Assembly: GCA_018814055.1 (NCBI GenBank)
Contig: JAHJAL010000061.1
Location: forward strand, 1 to 21,361
Direction of reading: 5' to 3'
DNA length: 21,361 nucleotides
Source: Patescibacteria group bacterium
GTDB lineage: Bacteria; Patescibacteriota; JAHJAL01
The translations under genes and the position numbers were made by a program. A model generated the notes under the pieces. That model searched no databases. It was not told the DNA's origin and saw only the letters and a program-made list of their open reading frames with translations. Below, one piece after another: positions 8,021 through 15,279 of this stretch. Every line of letters begins with the position of its first letter. Position 1 is the stretch's first letter.

Positions 8021-9175
8021 TTACTTCATCTCATCTAATGTTACATCAGTCTTATTCACATCACCATCTCGAACATATTCTATTTCAACTGTATCACCTG
8101 GTTTATACTGTTGCAGTAAACCAGACAAGCTATAATTCTCATCAATTTTTTTTCCATTTACAGATACTACAATGTCATTCTCTTGCAACCCGGCCACATC
8201 AGCCGGCCCACCCGGAATCACCGCCAATTCCCCCAAGTTATTACCAGAATATATTAGCGCGCCCTGCTTTAGGTCTATTTGATTTAAAGCCGCGAACTCC
8301 GGAGTAATTGGAATATACCTGATGCCCAGGCGCGGACGAATAATCCGCCCAAATTCCAGTACACTTTCTATGGCCGACTGTGCCTGATTAATCGGAATCG
8401 CAAACCCAATATTTGATGCCACAACATCCACCGCCGTGTTAATACCCACCACCCGGCCACTCAAATCAACTAATGGACCACCACTATTTCCCGGATTAAT
8501 TGCCGCGTCAGTTTGGATCATATTTTCATATTGTTCACTTACACCAAAACCATCACCAGCCATAATATTCCTGTCCACCGCGCTAACCACACCGGTAGTA
8601 ACTGTGTTTTGATATTCATTCAAAGCATTACCAATCGCTATGACCTTCTGTCCAATTTTCAATGAACTGGAATCTCCTAATTCTACCACCGGTAATCCCT
8701 CAGCATCAATTTCAACTATCGCCAAATCATTCAAAGGATCAATGCTTTTAACACTCGCCTGATAACTTATCCCATCAGAAGTAATCACACTATACTCCGC
8801 CATCTCATCATTTACCACGTGCCGATTGGTAATTATCAACCCGTCTGAACTAATTATAAAACCTGTTCCACCTCCATTCTCCTGATAAACATCTCCATAA
8901 TAAGAACGAACATTTTTCGTCAAAATAACACTTACCACCGATGGTGATACTTTTTCCACGGCGGCTATCACGGCCGAACTCTCTTCCACCTTATATATCT
9001 CCGTCCCAGCAAAAGGCATATCAAAACTACCCGATGGCTGATCACTGCTTACCACTATCCACCAAGATGCAAGCCCCCCGGCCACACCACCCAAACCCAA
9101 TGACAAAACCACCACCAATACCATCAACACACAACTTGTCTTTTTTGAAAAAGATGACATACTATTATCTTTCAA
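8021..9175 (-). CDS. HtrA/DegP-type serine protease with PDZ domain
   Basis: Membrane-anchored trypsin-like (S1C) protease that degrades or remodels misfolded envelope proteins. It has one N-terminal transmembrane segment (about 16-42) followed by an external protease domain. The catalytic triad is visible: H119 in TNRHVV, D150 in DPLNDLAIVEI and S231 in NPGNSGGPL. A PDZ domain occupies about 290-380 (GGPADVAGLQENDIVVSVNG). The longest frame begins at TTG 9173-9175, with AGGA 11 nt upstream. The ATG at 9158-9160 (MSSFSKK) is an equally plausible start, five codons shorter. It directly follows the YtxH-like gene and precedes ftsA. Confidence 0.95.
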   Translation of the reverse strand: MKDNSMSSFSKKTSCVLMVLVVVLSLGLGGVAGGLASWWIVVSSDQPSGSFDMPFAGTEIYKVEESSAVIAAVEKVSPSVVSVILTKNVRSYYGDVYQENGGGTGFIISSDGLIITNRHVVNDEMAEYSVITSDGISYQASVKSIDPLNDLAIVEIDAEGLPVVELGDSSSLKIGQKVIAIGNALNEYQNTVTTGVVSAVDRNIMAGDGFGVSEQYENMIQTDAAINPGNSGGPLVDLSGRVVGINTAVDVVASNIGFAIPINQAQSAIESVLEFGRIIRPRLGIRYIPITPEFAALNQIDLKQGALIYSGNNLGELAVIPGGPADVAGLQENDIVVSVNGKKIDENYSLSGLLQQYKPGDTVEIEYVRDGDVNKTDVTLDEMK

Positions 9176-9445
9176 TTATTTTTTTGTCCTATTTGTAGAC
9201 TTCCCTTCAGCTTTCCCAACCGATTTCTTGCTACTTTTCTTCACAGTATTCTTCTTTTTCACCGTCAAATTCCTAACCTTTTCCACCAAATCACTCGAAA
9301 CCATTCCCTTCAATTCACCAAATTTCTTCAACAAATCTTCCCTCGTCTCGCTACCCGGTTTCGGCGCCAGCACCACCCCCAACAACACTCCCAATAATCC
9401 TCCCAATACAAACCCACTGACAAAATCTTTTCGATCTTCTTTCAT
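9176..9445 (-). CDS. YtxH-like small membrane protein
   Basis: A protein of 89 residues with a single N-terminal glycine-rich hydrophobic segment (FVSGFVLGGLLGVLLGVVLA) followed by PKPGSETRE, the usual signature of YtxH-type proteins, and a lysine/serine-rich tail. The family has no firmly established biochemical role and includes general-stress proteins. The frame opens with a TTG at 9446-9448, but the ATG at 9443-9445 directly after it is taken as the start. The stop is immediately followed by the HtrA gene, suggesting coupled translation. The basic tail could bind nucleic acid or anionic lipid, which is inference only. Confidence 0.75.
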   Translation of the reverse strand: MKEDRKDFVSGFVLGGLLGVLLGVVLAPKPGSETREDLLKKFGELKGMVSSDLVEKVRNLTVKKKNTVKKSSKKSVGKAEGKSTNRTKK

Positions 9446-9486
9446 CAAAATTTTTTTATGAATTAAATTTACGTATTTTCCTGAAT

Positions 9487-9512
9487 TGTCATTATGAGCA
9501 TTCAGGATGACA
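9487..9512. repeat. Imperfect hairpin after the DUF948-like gene
   Basis: TGTCAT (9487-9492) pairs with ATGACA (9507-9512). The helix continues inward with a wobble, one mismatch and a TGA/TCA step around a short loop. It lies 2 nt beyond the stop at 9515. No T-tract follows on the - strand, so it is a poor intrinsic terminator. It could mark an mRNA 3' end or processing point. Confidence 0.4.
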
Positions 9513-9514
9513 GA

Positions 9515-9874
9515 TTACTTCTTTTTTTTACCCAAACGCAAAGCATCCGACAAACCAGCCAACAAACCACTGATACTCGAGAACATACTCAGAACCCTCC
9601 TAATCTCACCCTCCACATCCCCTACCACTACCATCAATCTGTCAACCAACTCCTTGACATTCCGCAAACTGTCATTGAGCATCCGCAAACTGTCATTGGC
9701 CAAGTTTACAGTCTCATCCATCATTTCCAGTTTATGATTCACCTCCTTGGCCGTACCCTTTAACTCCAGAATCAGATTACCCAATCGATACAAAACATAA
9801 GAAATAAAGCCAACCAAGACCAATACGCCAATTGACAATGACACATACCACAAATCCACACTTGTTGATAACAT
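9515..9874 (-). CDS. DUF948-like single-span coiled-coil protein
   Basis: A 119-residue protein with one N-terminal transmembrane segment (about 8-30), a long coiled-coil region (about 31-95) and a basic C-terminus GKKKK. This layout matches DUF948-type proteins, which often lie beside YtxH-type genes as here; their role is unknown. The coiled coil contains a recent-looking duplication of exactly one heptad (NDSLRML then NDSLRNV). It is the first gene of the division block, 74 nt after gatB, and the gap is AT-rich, so a promoter there is likely, but no convincing -35/-10 pair was found. Confidence 0.72.
   Translation of the reverse strand: MLSTSVDLWYVSLSIGVLVLVGFISYVLYRLGNLILELKGTAKEVNHKLEMMDETVNLANDSLRMLNDSLRNVKELVDRLMVVVGDVEGEIRRVLSMFSSISGLLAGLSDALRLGKKKK
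9661..9698. repeat. 21-nt in-frame tandem duplication in the coiled coil
   Basis: A 17-bp identical segment occurs at 9661-9677 and 9682-9698. The period is 21 nt, exactly seven codons, so one heptad of the coiled coil is duplicated without breaking its register. Confidence 0.85.
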
Positions 9875-9948
9875 AATATATATTAATTAATCCTATAATC
9901 TAACATATCACAAATAAATATTACAGACCAAAAAATAACAAATTCGAA

Positions 9949-11469
9949 TTAATCTCTCTGACCCAATATTTTTTTCAAAGTATCTTTGACCTCCTCCGGA
10001 TCCGACAACCCTTTGGTTTCCTTCATTACTTGTCCAACAAAAAAGGACAATAAACTATCTTTACCGTTTTTGTATTCCGCCACCAATTCTTTATTATTTT
10101 CCAAAATATTTTGTGCAATCTTCTCCAACTCACCTATTTCCGTCTTTTTCTCCCACCCTTTATCTTTGGCAATATTACTCGGATCCCCCCCTTCCTTCAC
10201 CATTATCTCCAGCAATGCCTTGGTAGTCTGGTTATTTATCTCCCTTGAATAAAACATACTCAACAACTCAGCCATATTTTCCGCAGTTACATTCTCAAGC
10301 GACCGTGGCCCCTCCCGCTCATCTTGTACCATTCCTCCCAGCTCAACCAATAAAAATCCAGCCACCTTATTATTCATCACTTCAATATCACCAAAAATAC
10401 CTTGTATCGACAATTTTTTGTCTTTTATCCACAACTTTAACTCGGATACCACTTCTTCATAAAAATAGAATAATTTTGGCCGATCGATAAACCTCGAAAT
10501 ATACTCCTCTTTCAGCCCAAACTCCATTCTTATCCTCTGCTCCAAAATATCCGGCATCACGGGCATCTTCCCGGCCACCAAATCAATATCCTCTTTTTTC
10601 AAAACGATACTCGACAAATCCGGCTCGGCGAAATATCGGTAATCATGCTCGTACTCTTTGCGTCTTTGCGGATAGGTAGTACCCTTGGTTGCATCCCAAC
10701 CTCTCGTCTCTTTAAAAATCTCTATCTTATTCTTCATGCAATCAACCTGTCTCGAAAATTCATAATCCAAAGCCTGCTTGACACTTCGAAATGAATTTAA
10801 ATTTTTTATCTCAACCACCTTGCCAATACATTTCCCATCCAATGTCTGCAAACTTATATTGGCATCACACCTCATCTCACCATATTGCATTCTCGCCTCG
10901 GAAATACCCAACCACCGAATAATATTCTTCAATTTCTTTAAAAACATCCTCGCCCACTCTGAATCATCCATGTCCGGCTCCGTCACTATTTCAATCAAGG
11001 GAATCCCTGACCTGTTAAAATCTAGCATACTTGTTCTACCGGCGTGAATCATCTTGGCAGTATCCTCTTCCAAATGCATTCTCCTTAGCCTCACTTTCTT
11101 TTGTTGACCATCATAAGTGATATCCAACGAGCCCCCAACCACCAGCGGATGAAAAAACTGAGATATTTGATAACCCTTGGGTAAATCCGGATAAAAATAG
11201 TTTTTTCGATCAAATACACTTTCTGTTTGAATCTGGCCATTTGCCCCCAACCCAATCTCAATTCCATAATCCACAGCTTGTTTGTTCAACACTGGCAATG
11301 AGCCAGGCAGTCCCAAACATACTGGACATACCAAAGTATTTGGCTCATTCCGCAAAGGATCATTGACACAGCGACAAAACATCTTGGTTTTGGTAGATAG
11401 CTGCACATGTACTTCCAAACCAATCATCGGCTTGTATTCCAAAATTTTGATTTCAAATTTTTCTTTCAT
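9949..11469 (-). CDS. gatB: Asp/Glu-tRNA amidotransferase subunit B
   Basis: Kinase and tRNA-binding subunit of GatCAB. It phosphorylates Glu or Asp mischarged on tRNA-Gln or tRNA-Asn, and GatA then delivers ammonia to make Gln-tRNA or Asn-tRNA. The 506 residues include IGLEVHVQLSTKTKMFCRC (about 16-34), zinc cysteines C32, C34, C48 and C51, the signature GIPLIEIVTEPDM, and YFAEPDL in the cradle domain. The C-terminal tail matches the helical YqeY-like tRNA-recognition domain. The start overlaps the upstream stop by one base (TGATG on the - strand), so translation is coupled to the HEPN-like gene. gatC and gatA lie upstream in the same cluster. Confidence 0.97.
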   Translation of the reverse strand: MKEKFEIKILEYKPMIGLEVHVQLSTKTKMFCRCVNDPLRNEPNTLVCPVCLGLPGSLPVLNKQAVDYGIEIGLGANGQIQTESVFDRKNYFYPDLPKGYQISQFFHPLVVGGSLDITYDGQQKKVRLRRMHLEEDTAKMIHAGRTSMLDFNRSGIPLIEIVTEPDMDDSEWARMFLKKLKNIIRWLGISEARMQYGEMRCDANISLQTLDGKCIGKVVEIKNLNSFRSVKQALDYEFSRQVDCMKNKIEIFKETRGWDATKGTTYPQRRKEYEHDYRYFAEPDLSSIVLKKEDIDLVAGKMPVMPDILEQRIRMEFGLKEEYISRFIDRPKLFYFYEEVVSELKLWIKDKKLSIQGIFGDIEVMNNKVAGFLLVELGGMVQDEREGPRSLENVTAENMAELLSMFYSREINNQTTKALLEIMVKEGGDPSNIAKDKGWEKKTEIGELEKIAQNILENNKELVAEYKNGKDSLLSFFVGQVMKETKGLSDPEEVKDTLKKILGQRD

Positions 11470-11891
11470 CAGTAACCTAAATGTTTAAATACTTTCTTAA
11501 AATCAGCAACAGCTTTTTTTGCCGAATTATCTGAAACACCATAGTCAATTTCATGCACCAAATGATTTCTCAATTTATGAGCTTCCCAAGCTTTATTGTA
11601 AATACCCGAATTTGAAAAAATATTTTTGGCATTTCTTAGCCTTGCACCAAGATTCCCACCCCCAACTCTAACTTTCAAAATTGCGTCCAACAATTTATCA
11701 GCTTCAATTACCGCCTGCCTGGCCTTAACCACATCATTTGCTCTCAACAATCCATCAATATGTTTTATTGCTCTTTCATATTTATTTCTATCAATCAAAC
11801 CACCGGTCTTTTTCTTCGTCGCCAACATCATCAAAGACATTCCCGCCAAAACAAAAGCTATCACCAGAATTATCGCCACATATATATTCAT
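11469..11891 (-). CDS. Small membrane-anchored protein with HEPN-like R-x4-H motif
   Basis: A 140-residue protein of unknown function. It has one N-terminal transmembrane segment (about 3-24), then a basic KKK turn and a helical cytoplasmic region. Near the C-terminus the stretch AHKLRNHLVHE (104-114) contains R108-x4-H113. This is the spacing of the R-x4-6-H motif that defines HEPN ribonuclease-type domains, in a helical context that would suit them. The assignment is tentative because the motif is short. The gene lies between the cyclophilin and gatB and is coupled to gatB by a one-base stop/start overlap. Its ATG lies 12 nt after the outer edge of the second palindromic element and is preceded by T8 instead of a ribosome binding site. 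Confidence 0.7.
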   Translation of the reverse strand: MNIYVAIILVIAFVLAGMSLMMLATKKKTGGLIDRNKYERAIKHIDGLLRANDVVKARQAVIEADKLLDAILKVRVGGGNLGARLRNAKNIFSNSGIYNKAWEAHKLRNHLVHEIDYGVSDNSAKKAVADFKKVFKHLGY

Positions 11892-11903
11892 AAAAAAAAT
11901 TTA

Positions 11904-12049
11904 ACAAGTTGCGTGAATTATTCTTTACCTGCTCTTAATTTTTTAGCGAATAACCTGTGTGAGCGCCTAATAGTAATAGAGTCCAAAAGGCAGCGAGTCT
12001 TATTCGCAAAAAAATTAAGAGCAGGTAAAGAATAATTCACGCAACTTGT
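11904..12049. repeat. Long palindromic element, copy 2
   Basis: Inverted arms 11904-11953 and 12000-12049 pair over 50 bp with a single mismatch (11945 with 12008). They enclose a core (11953-12000) that shares ACCTGTGTGAGCG, ATAGTA, GTCC and AGCGAGTCT with the core of copy 1. The arm sequences are homologous to copy 1 but differ at about ten places, each matched by the opposite change in the other arm. On the - strand the element is read in frame by the cyclophilin gene, whose stop (11918-11920) falls inside the distal arm. A T8 run lies about 4 nt beyond the element on the - strand, so terminator activity is possible in this copy only. Confidence 0.93.
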
Positions 12050-12919
12050 GACATACTCTAATTCAACTGTCTCAATCGTAATCGGGCCATCCGAAGTAGT
12101 AGAAATTTCACCCAGATCTATGACATTGGTACTCAAATCATCTTCAGATATTTCACTATTGTCATCGGCTGATAAAAACTCTATGGAATTAATGAATATA
12201 TCATCCACCGGCCGATCCTTTTCTCCAATCTCCGCCGCCGCAATTTTATCAACCACGTCCATCCCACCTACCACCCGGCCAAAAACTGTGTGTTTACCAT
12301 CCAAATGCGGCTGCGGTTGTTTGGTGACAATAAAAAACTGACTGCCATTGGTATTTGGACCAGAATTTGCCATAGCCAATACACCCACGTCCATTTTCTT
12401 TGATTCTAAGTCATCTCGATAAACATATCCCTGATTTTCCAAATCAGCAATCTGCTCGTCCGTCAAGCCCAAACTAACCGGATTGATTTCGTCCTCAAAC
12501 TTATCCCCCCAAGTACTCTCCCCGCCAGTACCATCGTCACTAGGATCGTCGTTCTTGCTCAATGGATCCCCACCTTGAATCATAAAGTCCTCTATTACCC
12601 GATGAAATTTTGTACCATTATAATACCCATCCTTGGCATGCCCCAAAAAATTTTCTACTGTTTTGGGAGCGCTTTCCGGATATAGTTCCAACTCAATGTC
12701 ACCATAATTGGTATGCATTACCACCTTATTTGAATTCATATCACCTCCATTATTTTTCTTATAATTTTGATACCATTGCACCGTAAAATACCCCAAAACC
12801 ACTACCACCACCAAAGTCAAAACCGTCGTAAAAAATATCTTGTTTTTCTCTTCAGCTTGTTTTTGCTTTCTTTCTTTTTCCTCTTTTCTTTGACTTTTGA
12901 GTTTTTGTGCTCTTCCCAT
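11918..12919 (-). CDS. Membrane-anchored cyclophilin-type peptidyl-prolyl isomerase with element-derived C-terminus
   Basis: Catalyses proline cis/trans isomerisation, probably outside the membrane as a folding helper. It has a lysine-rich cytoplasmic N-terminus (1-27), one transmembrane segment (about 28-48) and a cyclophilin domain (about 66-255) with KFHRVIEDFMIQGGDP, MANSGPNTNGSQFFIV and HTVFGRVVGGMDVV, so the catalytic Arg and surrounding pocket are present. An acidic linker follows. The last 43 residues, from TSCVNYSLP to the end RAGKE, are encoded entirely by palindromic element copy 2 and resemble nothing in the family. The start is fixed by GGAGGAA (12924-12930) just before ATG 12917-12919. 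It overlaps the end of gatA by 68 nt in another frame. Confidence 0.93.
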   Translation of the reverse strand: MGRAQKLKSQRKEEKERKQKQAEEKNKIFFTTVLTLVVVVVLGYFTVQWYQNYKKNNGGDMNSNKVVMHTNYGDIELELYPESAPKTVENFLGHAKDGYYNGTKFHRVIEDFMIQGGDPLSKNDDPSDDGTGGESTWGDKFEDEINPVSLGLTDEQIADLENQGYVYRDDLESKKMDVGVLAMANSGPNTNGSQFFIVTKQPQPHLDGKHTVFGRVVGGMDVVDKIAAAEIGEKDRPVDDIFINSIEFLSADDNSEISEDDLSTNVIDLGEISTTSDGPITIETVELEYVTSCVNYSLPALNFFANKTRCLLDSITIRRSHRLFAKKLRAGKE

Positions 12920-14414
12920 TTTGTTCCTCCAATAAATCTTTTACAATATTAGGTTTAATATTTTTCCAATCATTTAAATTCTGATAATTATACGCCAACT
13001 TAATTATTTCCTTTTCACCAAACCACTTACCTATCATTTGAATCCCATGCGGCAAACCATCAATCAACCCCATCGGCAAAGATATTGCCGGTAATCCCAC
13101 AATATTTACTCCACAGGTCATCACATCCGCCAAATACATACTCAAAGGATCATTGGTTTTCTCCCCAATCTTGAAAGCCGAAAACGGCGAAGTCAATCCG
13201 ATCAAAGCATCATACTTGTCAAAAATATTCTTAAACTCATCAATCAATACCCTTCTGACTCGTGCGGCCTTATCAAAATAATCATCATAATATCCTGCCG
13301 ATAAAGCAAAAGTTCCTAACATAATTCTTCTTTTGACTTCATCTCCAAAACCTTCCTTACGAGTAAGTTCATAAATATCTCCTCGAATCTCTTCATCATC
13401 AATATCGCTCTCTGCCATATATCCATAACGGATTCCATCAAACCGAGCCAAATTAGTACTGCATTCTGATGGCTGAATAATGTAATATACCGGCAAACTG
13501 TACTTGAGCATGGGAATACTTACTTGTTCAACCACCACCCCGGCATCTTCCAACAATTTTATACTCTTATTAAGCAAATCCAATATTTTTCCCTCAACAC
13601 CCTCATATAGCTCCTTGACCATAGCCACTTTTAGACTTTTGATATTATCACGCATATCCCTTTCATACTCTCCAACTTTTTCTTCACTTGAGGTTGAATC
13701 ACGTTTATCCATACCGGCGATAATTTTCAAGGTCAATGCCACGTCCTCAACTCTACGACCAAAAGGACCGATTTGATCCAAACTTGAACCCAGCGCAATC
13801 AAACCGTATCGGCTCACCCGTCCATAAGTCGGCTTCAAACCTACTACTCCACACATACTCGCCGGCTGTCTAATCGAACCGCCCGTATCTGAACCCAAGG
13901 CCGCCCAAGTATACCCAGCCGCCACCGCCACTGCTGATCCACTACTACTACCTCCGGGTACCCGACTTATATCCCACGGATTCTTTACCGGACCAAAACA
14001 AGATGTCTCCGATGAAGCCCCCATCGCAAACTCATCCATGTTTGACTTGGCTATAATTATTGCTCCCGCCGATTTCAACCTTTCGATTACCGTTGCATCG
14101 TATACCGATCGATATCCCTCAAGCATTCTAGACCCGGCCGTAGTATCCATTTTCCTTGTCACAATATTGTCTTTTACTATAACCGGAATACCCAACAAAT
14201 CCTTTCTTACCCCCTCTTTAATTTGTTTATCCGATTCTTTCGCTTGCTGAATAGCTCCTTTCCTATCTGTAGAAATCAAAGCATTCAAATCCGGTTCCAG
14301 CTTGTCTATCCAATCAAACACACCACCAACCAACTCAACACTACTAAACAAACCTTCATCGAGTTTTTTTTGAACCTCAACTATAGAATCATCAAATATT
14401 TCTTTTACCAACAT
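12852..14414 (-). CDS. gatA: Asp/Glu-tRNA amidotransferase subunit A
   Basis: Amidase subunit of GatCAB. It releases ammonia from glutamine and supplies it to GatB. The 520 residues carry the amidase-signature catalytic triad K81 (VIVKDNIVT), cis-Ser S156 (PGGSSSGSA) and nucleophile S180 (GSDTGGSIRQPA). The body ends near NLNDWKNIKP, and about 30 further residues form a lysine-rich tail that is unusual for the family. That tail is encoded where gatA overlaps the cyclophilin gene by 68 nt, so the same A-rich DNA gives Lys-rich peptides in two frames. The ATG at 14412-14414 follows the NYN gene by 17 nt. Confidence 0.97.
   Translation of the reverse strand: MLVKEIFDDSIVEVQKKLDEGLFSSVELVGGVFDWIDKLEPDLNALISTDRKGAIQQAKESDKQIKEGVRKDLLGIPVIVKDNIVTRKMDTTAGSRMLEGYRSVYDATVIERLKSAGAIIIAKSNMDEFAMGASSETSCFGPVKNPWDISRVPGGSSSGSAVAVAAGYTWAALGSDTGGSIRQPASMCGVVGLKPTYGRVSRYGLIALGSSLDQIGPFGRRVEDVALTLKIIAGMDKRDSTSSEEKVGEYERDMRDNIKSLKVAMVKELYEGVEGKILDLLNKSIKLLEDAGVVVEQVSIPMLKYSLPVYYIIQPSECSTNLARFDGIRYGYMAESDIDDEEIRGDIYELTRKEGFGDEVKRRIMLGTFALSAGYYDDYFDKAARVRRVLIDEFKNIFDKYDALIGLTSPFSAFKIGEKTNDPLSMYLADVMTCGVNIVGLPAISLPMGLIDGLPHGIQMIGKWFGEKEIIKLAYNYQNLNDWKNIKPNIVKDLLEEQNGKSTKTQKSKKRGKRKKAKTS
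12924..12930 (-). promoter_or_regulatory. Shine-Dalgarno inside gatA that sets the cyclophilin start
   Basis: GGAGGAA on the - strand, 4 nt before ATG 12917-12919. It lies within the gatA coding region and supports a real 68-nt overlap of the two genes rather than a later cyclophilin start. Confidence 0.75.
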
Positions 14415-14431
14415 ACGCTCTTTATACCCAT

Positions 14432-14950
14432 TTATTTCCTAGTCACTTTATTGACATATTTTTTGTAGTCCTTGTCCAAATCAGTGAAATCATCAACCGT
14501 TTCAATTAATTTCGAAGAGGTTGAACGACCAAACGAAGCCAATTCAACTTTCAACCCCAAAAACTGAGCATATTCAACGGCTGGAATATAATCTCCGTCT
14601 CCACTAACCAACACCAACACATCCATCTTGGGAGCCAACTTAATCATATCTATCGCTATTCCGACATCCCAATCCGCCTTCTTCTGTCCCCCGGCAAATA
14701 CCTGCAATTCTTTGGATTTTACTTCGTAACCCGCTTTTCTCAATGCCTCAAAAAAACCTTTTTCTTCCTCTAGACCGGATTCCACCACATAAGCAATCGA
14801 CCGGATAATATTCCTCTCGGCAATCATATTTTTTCTCACCGCGCCAAAATCTACTCTCCCTTTGTACAAATGTCGGGCGGTGTGATACATATTCTGTACA
14901 TCAATAAAAATCGACACTCGTTGTTGTTTACTGAACCCGTGATCACTCAT
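14432..14950 (-). CDS. NYN-domain (LabA/PIN-like) putative ribonuclease
   Basis: A 172-residue protein of the NYN/LabA-like family, with a PIN-like fold that in characterised members cleaves RNA using metal-bound acidic residues. The acidic residues are in place: D17 in FIDVQN, D93/D95 and D101 in KADWDVGIAIDMI, and D118/D120 in VSGDGDYIP. The domain spans about 10-150 and nothing else is fused to it. It overlaps the gatC stop by 8 nt and precedes gatA, so it is made along with the transamidosome. A role in RNA turnover or tRNA quality control is inferred from family and position only. Confidence 0.88.
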   Translation of the reverse strand: MSDHGFSKQQRVSIFIDVQNMYHTARHLYKGRVDFGAVRKNMIAERNIIRSIAYVVESGLEEEKGFFEALRKAGYEVKSKELQVFAGGQKKADWDVGIAIDMIKLAPKMDVLVLVSGDGDYIPAVEYAQFLGLKVELASFGRSTSSKLIETVDDFTDLDKDYKKYVNKVTRK

Positions 14951-15239
14951 CGAACACTCCTTTGACTTGTATATGAACTAAATCTTTTTTATTCGCCAAA
15001 TCCAACACCTCTTTTATTGGCAAAGAATCTCTTGCTATGTCTTCCTCCATCACATTTTCCAACTTGATCGATTGGTATACCGGCTCAACACCTTTTACAT
15101 CAACCTCATCCAACATTTCAATGTATTCCAATATCCTGTTCAAATCTTTTGATACCTCCTCAATATCCTCTTCGCCCAAAGCAATCTTTGATAACTTGGC
15201 AATTTTCTTGACTTCTTCCTTTGAAATTTTTTCTTCCAT
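14943..15239 (-). CDS. gatC: Asp/Glu-tRNA amidotransferase subunit C
   Basis: A 98-residue small subunit that wraps around GatA and GatB and stabilises the complex. Family features are the N-terminal ISKEEVKKIAKLSKIALGEE (about 4-23), the helix LNRILEYIEMLDEVDVKGVEPV (about 38-59) and a C-terminal strand ending HIQVKGVFDE. It is the first gene of the gat cluster, 37 nt after ligA, with no clear Shine-Dalgarno. Finding gatC, gatA and gatB together implies indirect charging of tRNA-Gln and/or tRNA-Asn in this organism. Confidence 0.94.
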   Translation of the reverse strand: MEEKISKEEVKKIAKLSKIALGEEDIEEVSKDLNRILEYIEMLDEVDVKGVEPVYQSIKLENVMEEDIARDSLPIKEVLDLANKKDLVHIQVKGVFDE

Positions 15240-15261
15240 ATAATACTAGATTAAACCAATA

Positions 15262-15279
15262 AACATTTTGTGTGAATTA
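15262..15279 (-). repeat. Solo sequence resembling the outer arm of the palindromic elements
   Basis: The 18 nt TAATTCACACAAAATGTT on the - strand match 15 of 18 positions of the outer end of copy 2 (11903-11920). They share TAATTYACRCAA with copy 1. The TAA of this sequence is the ligA stop, in the same position as the cyclophilin stop within copy 2. No paired arm is found nearby. Confidence 0.4.

Noticed and set aside
9875..9948. Terminator or promoter between gatB and the DUF948-like gene
   Set aside because: There is only a short AATTCGAATT palindrome and AT-rich DNA; no stable hairpin or matched -35/-10 pair.
11904..12049. Palindromic elements as integron attC sites
   Set aside because: The ends read AGTTG and CAACT, the reverse of the attC box arrangement, the arms lack the usual extrahelical bases, and no integrase is present.
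11904..12049. Palindromic elements as retron RNA or a CRISPR-related array
   Set aside because: No reverse transcriptase or cas gene lies nearby, and there are only two copies 10 kb apart rather than regularly spaced repeats.
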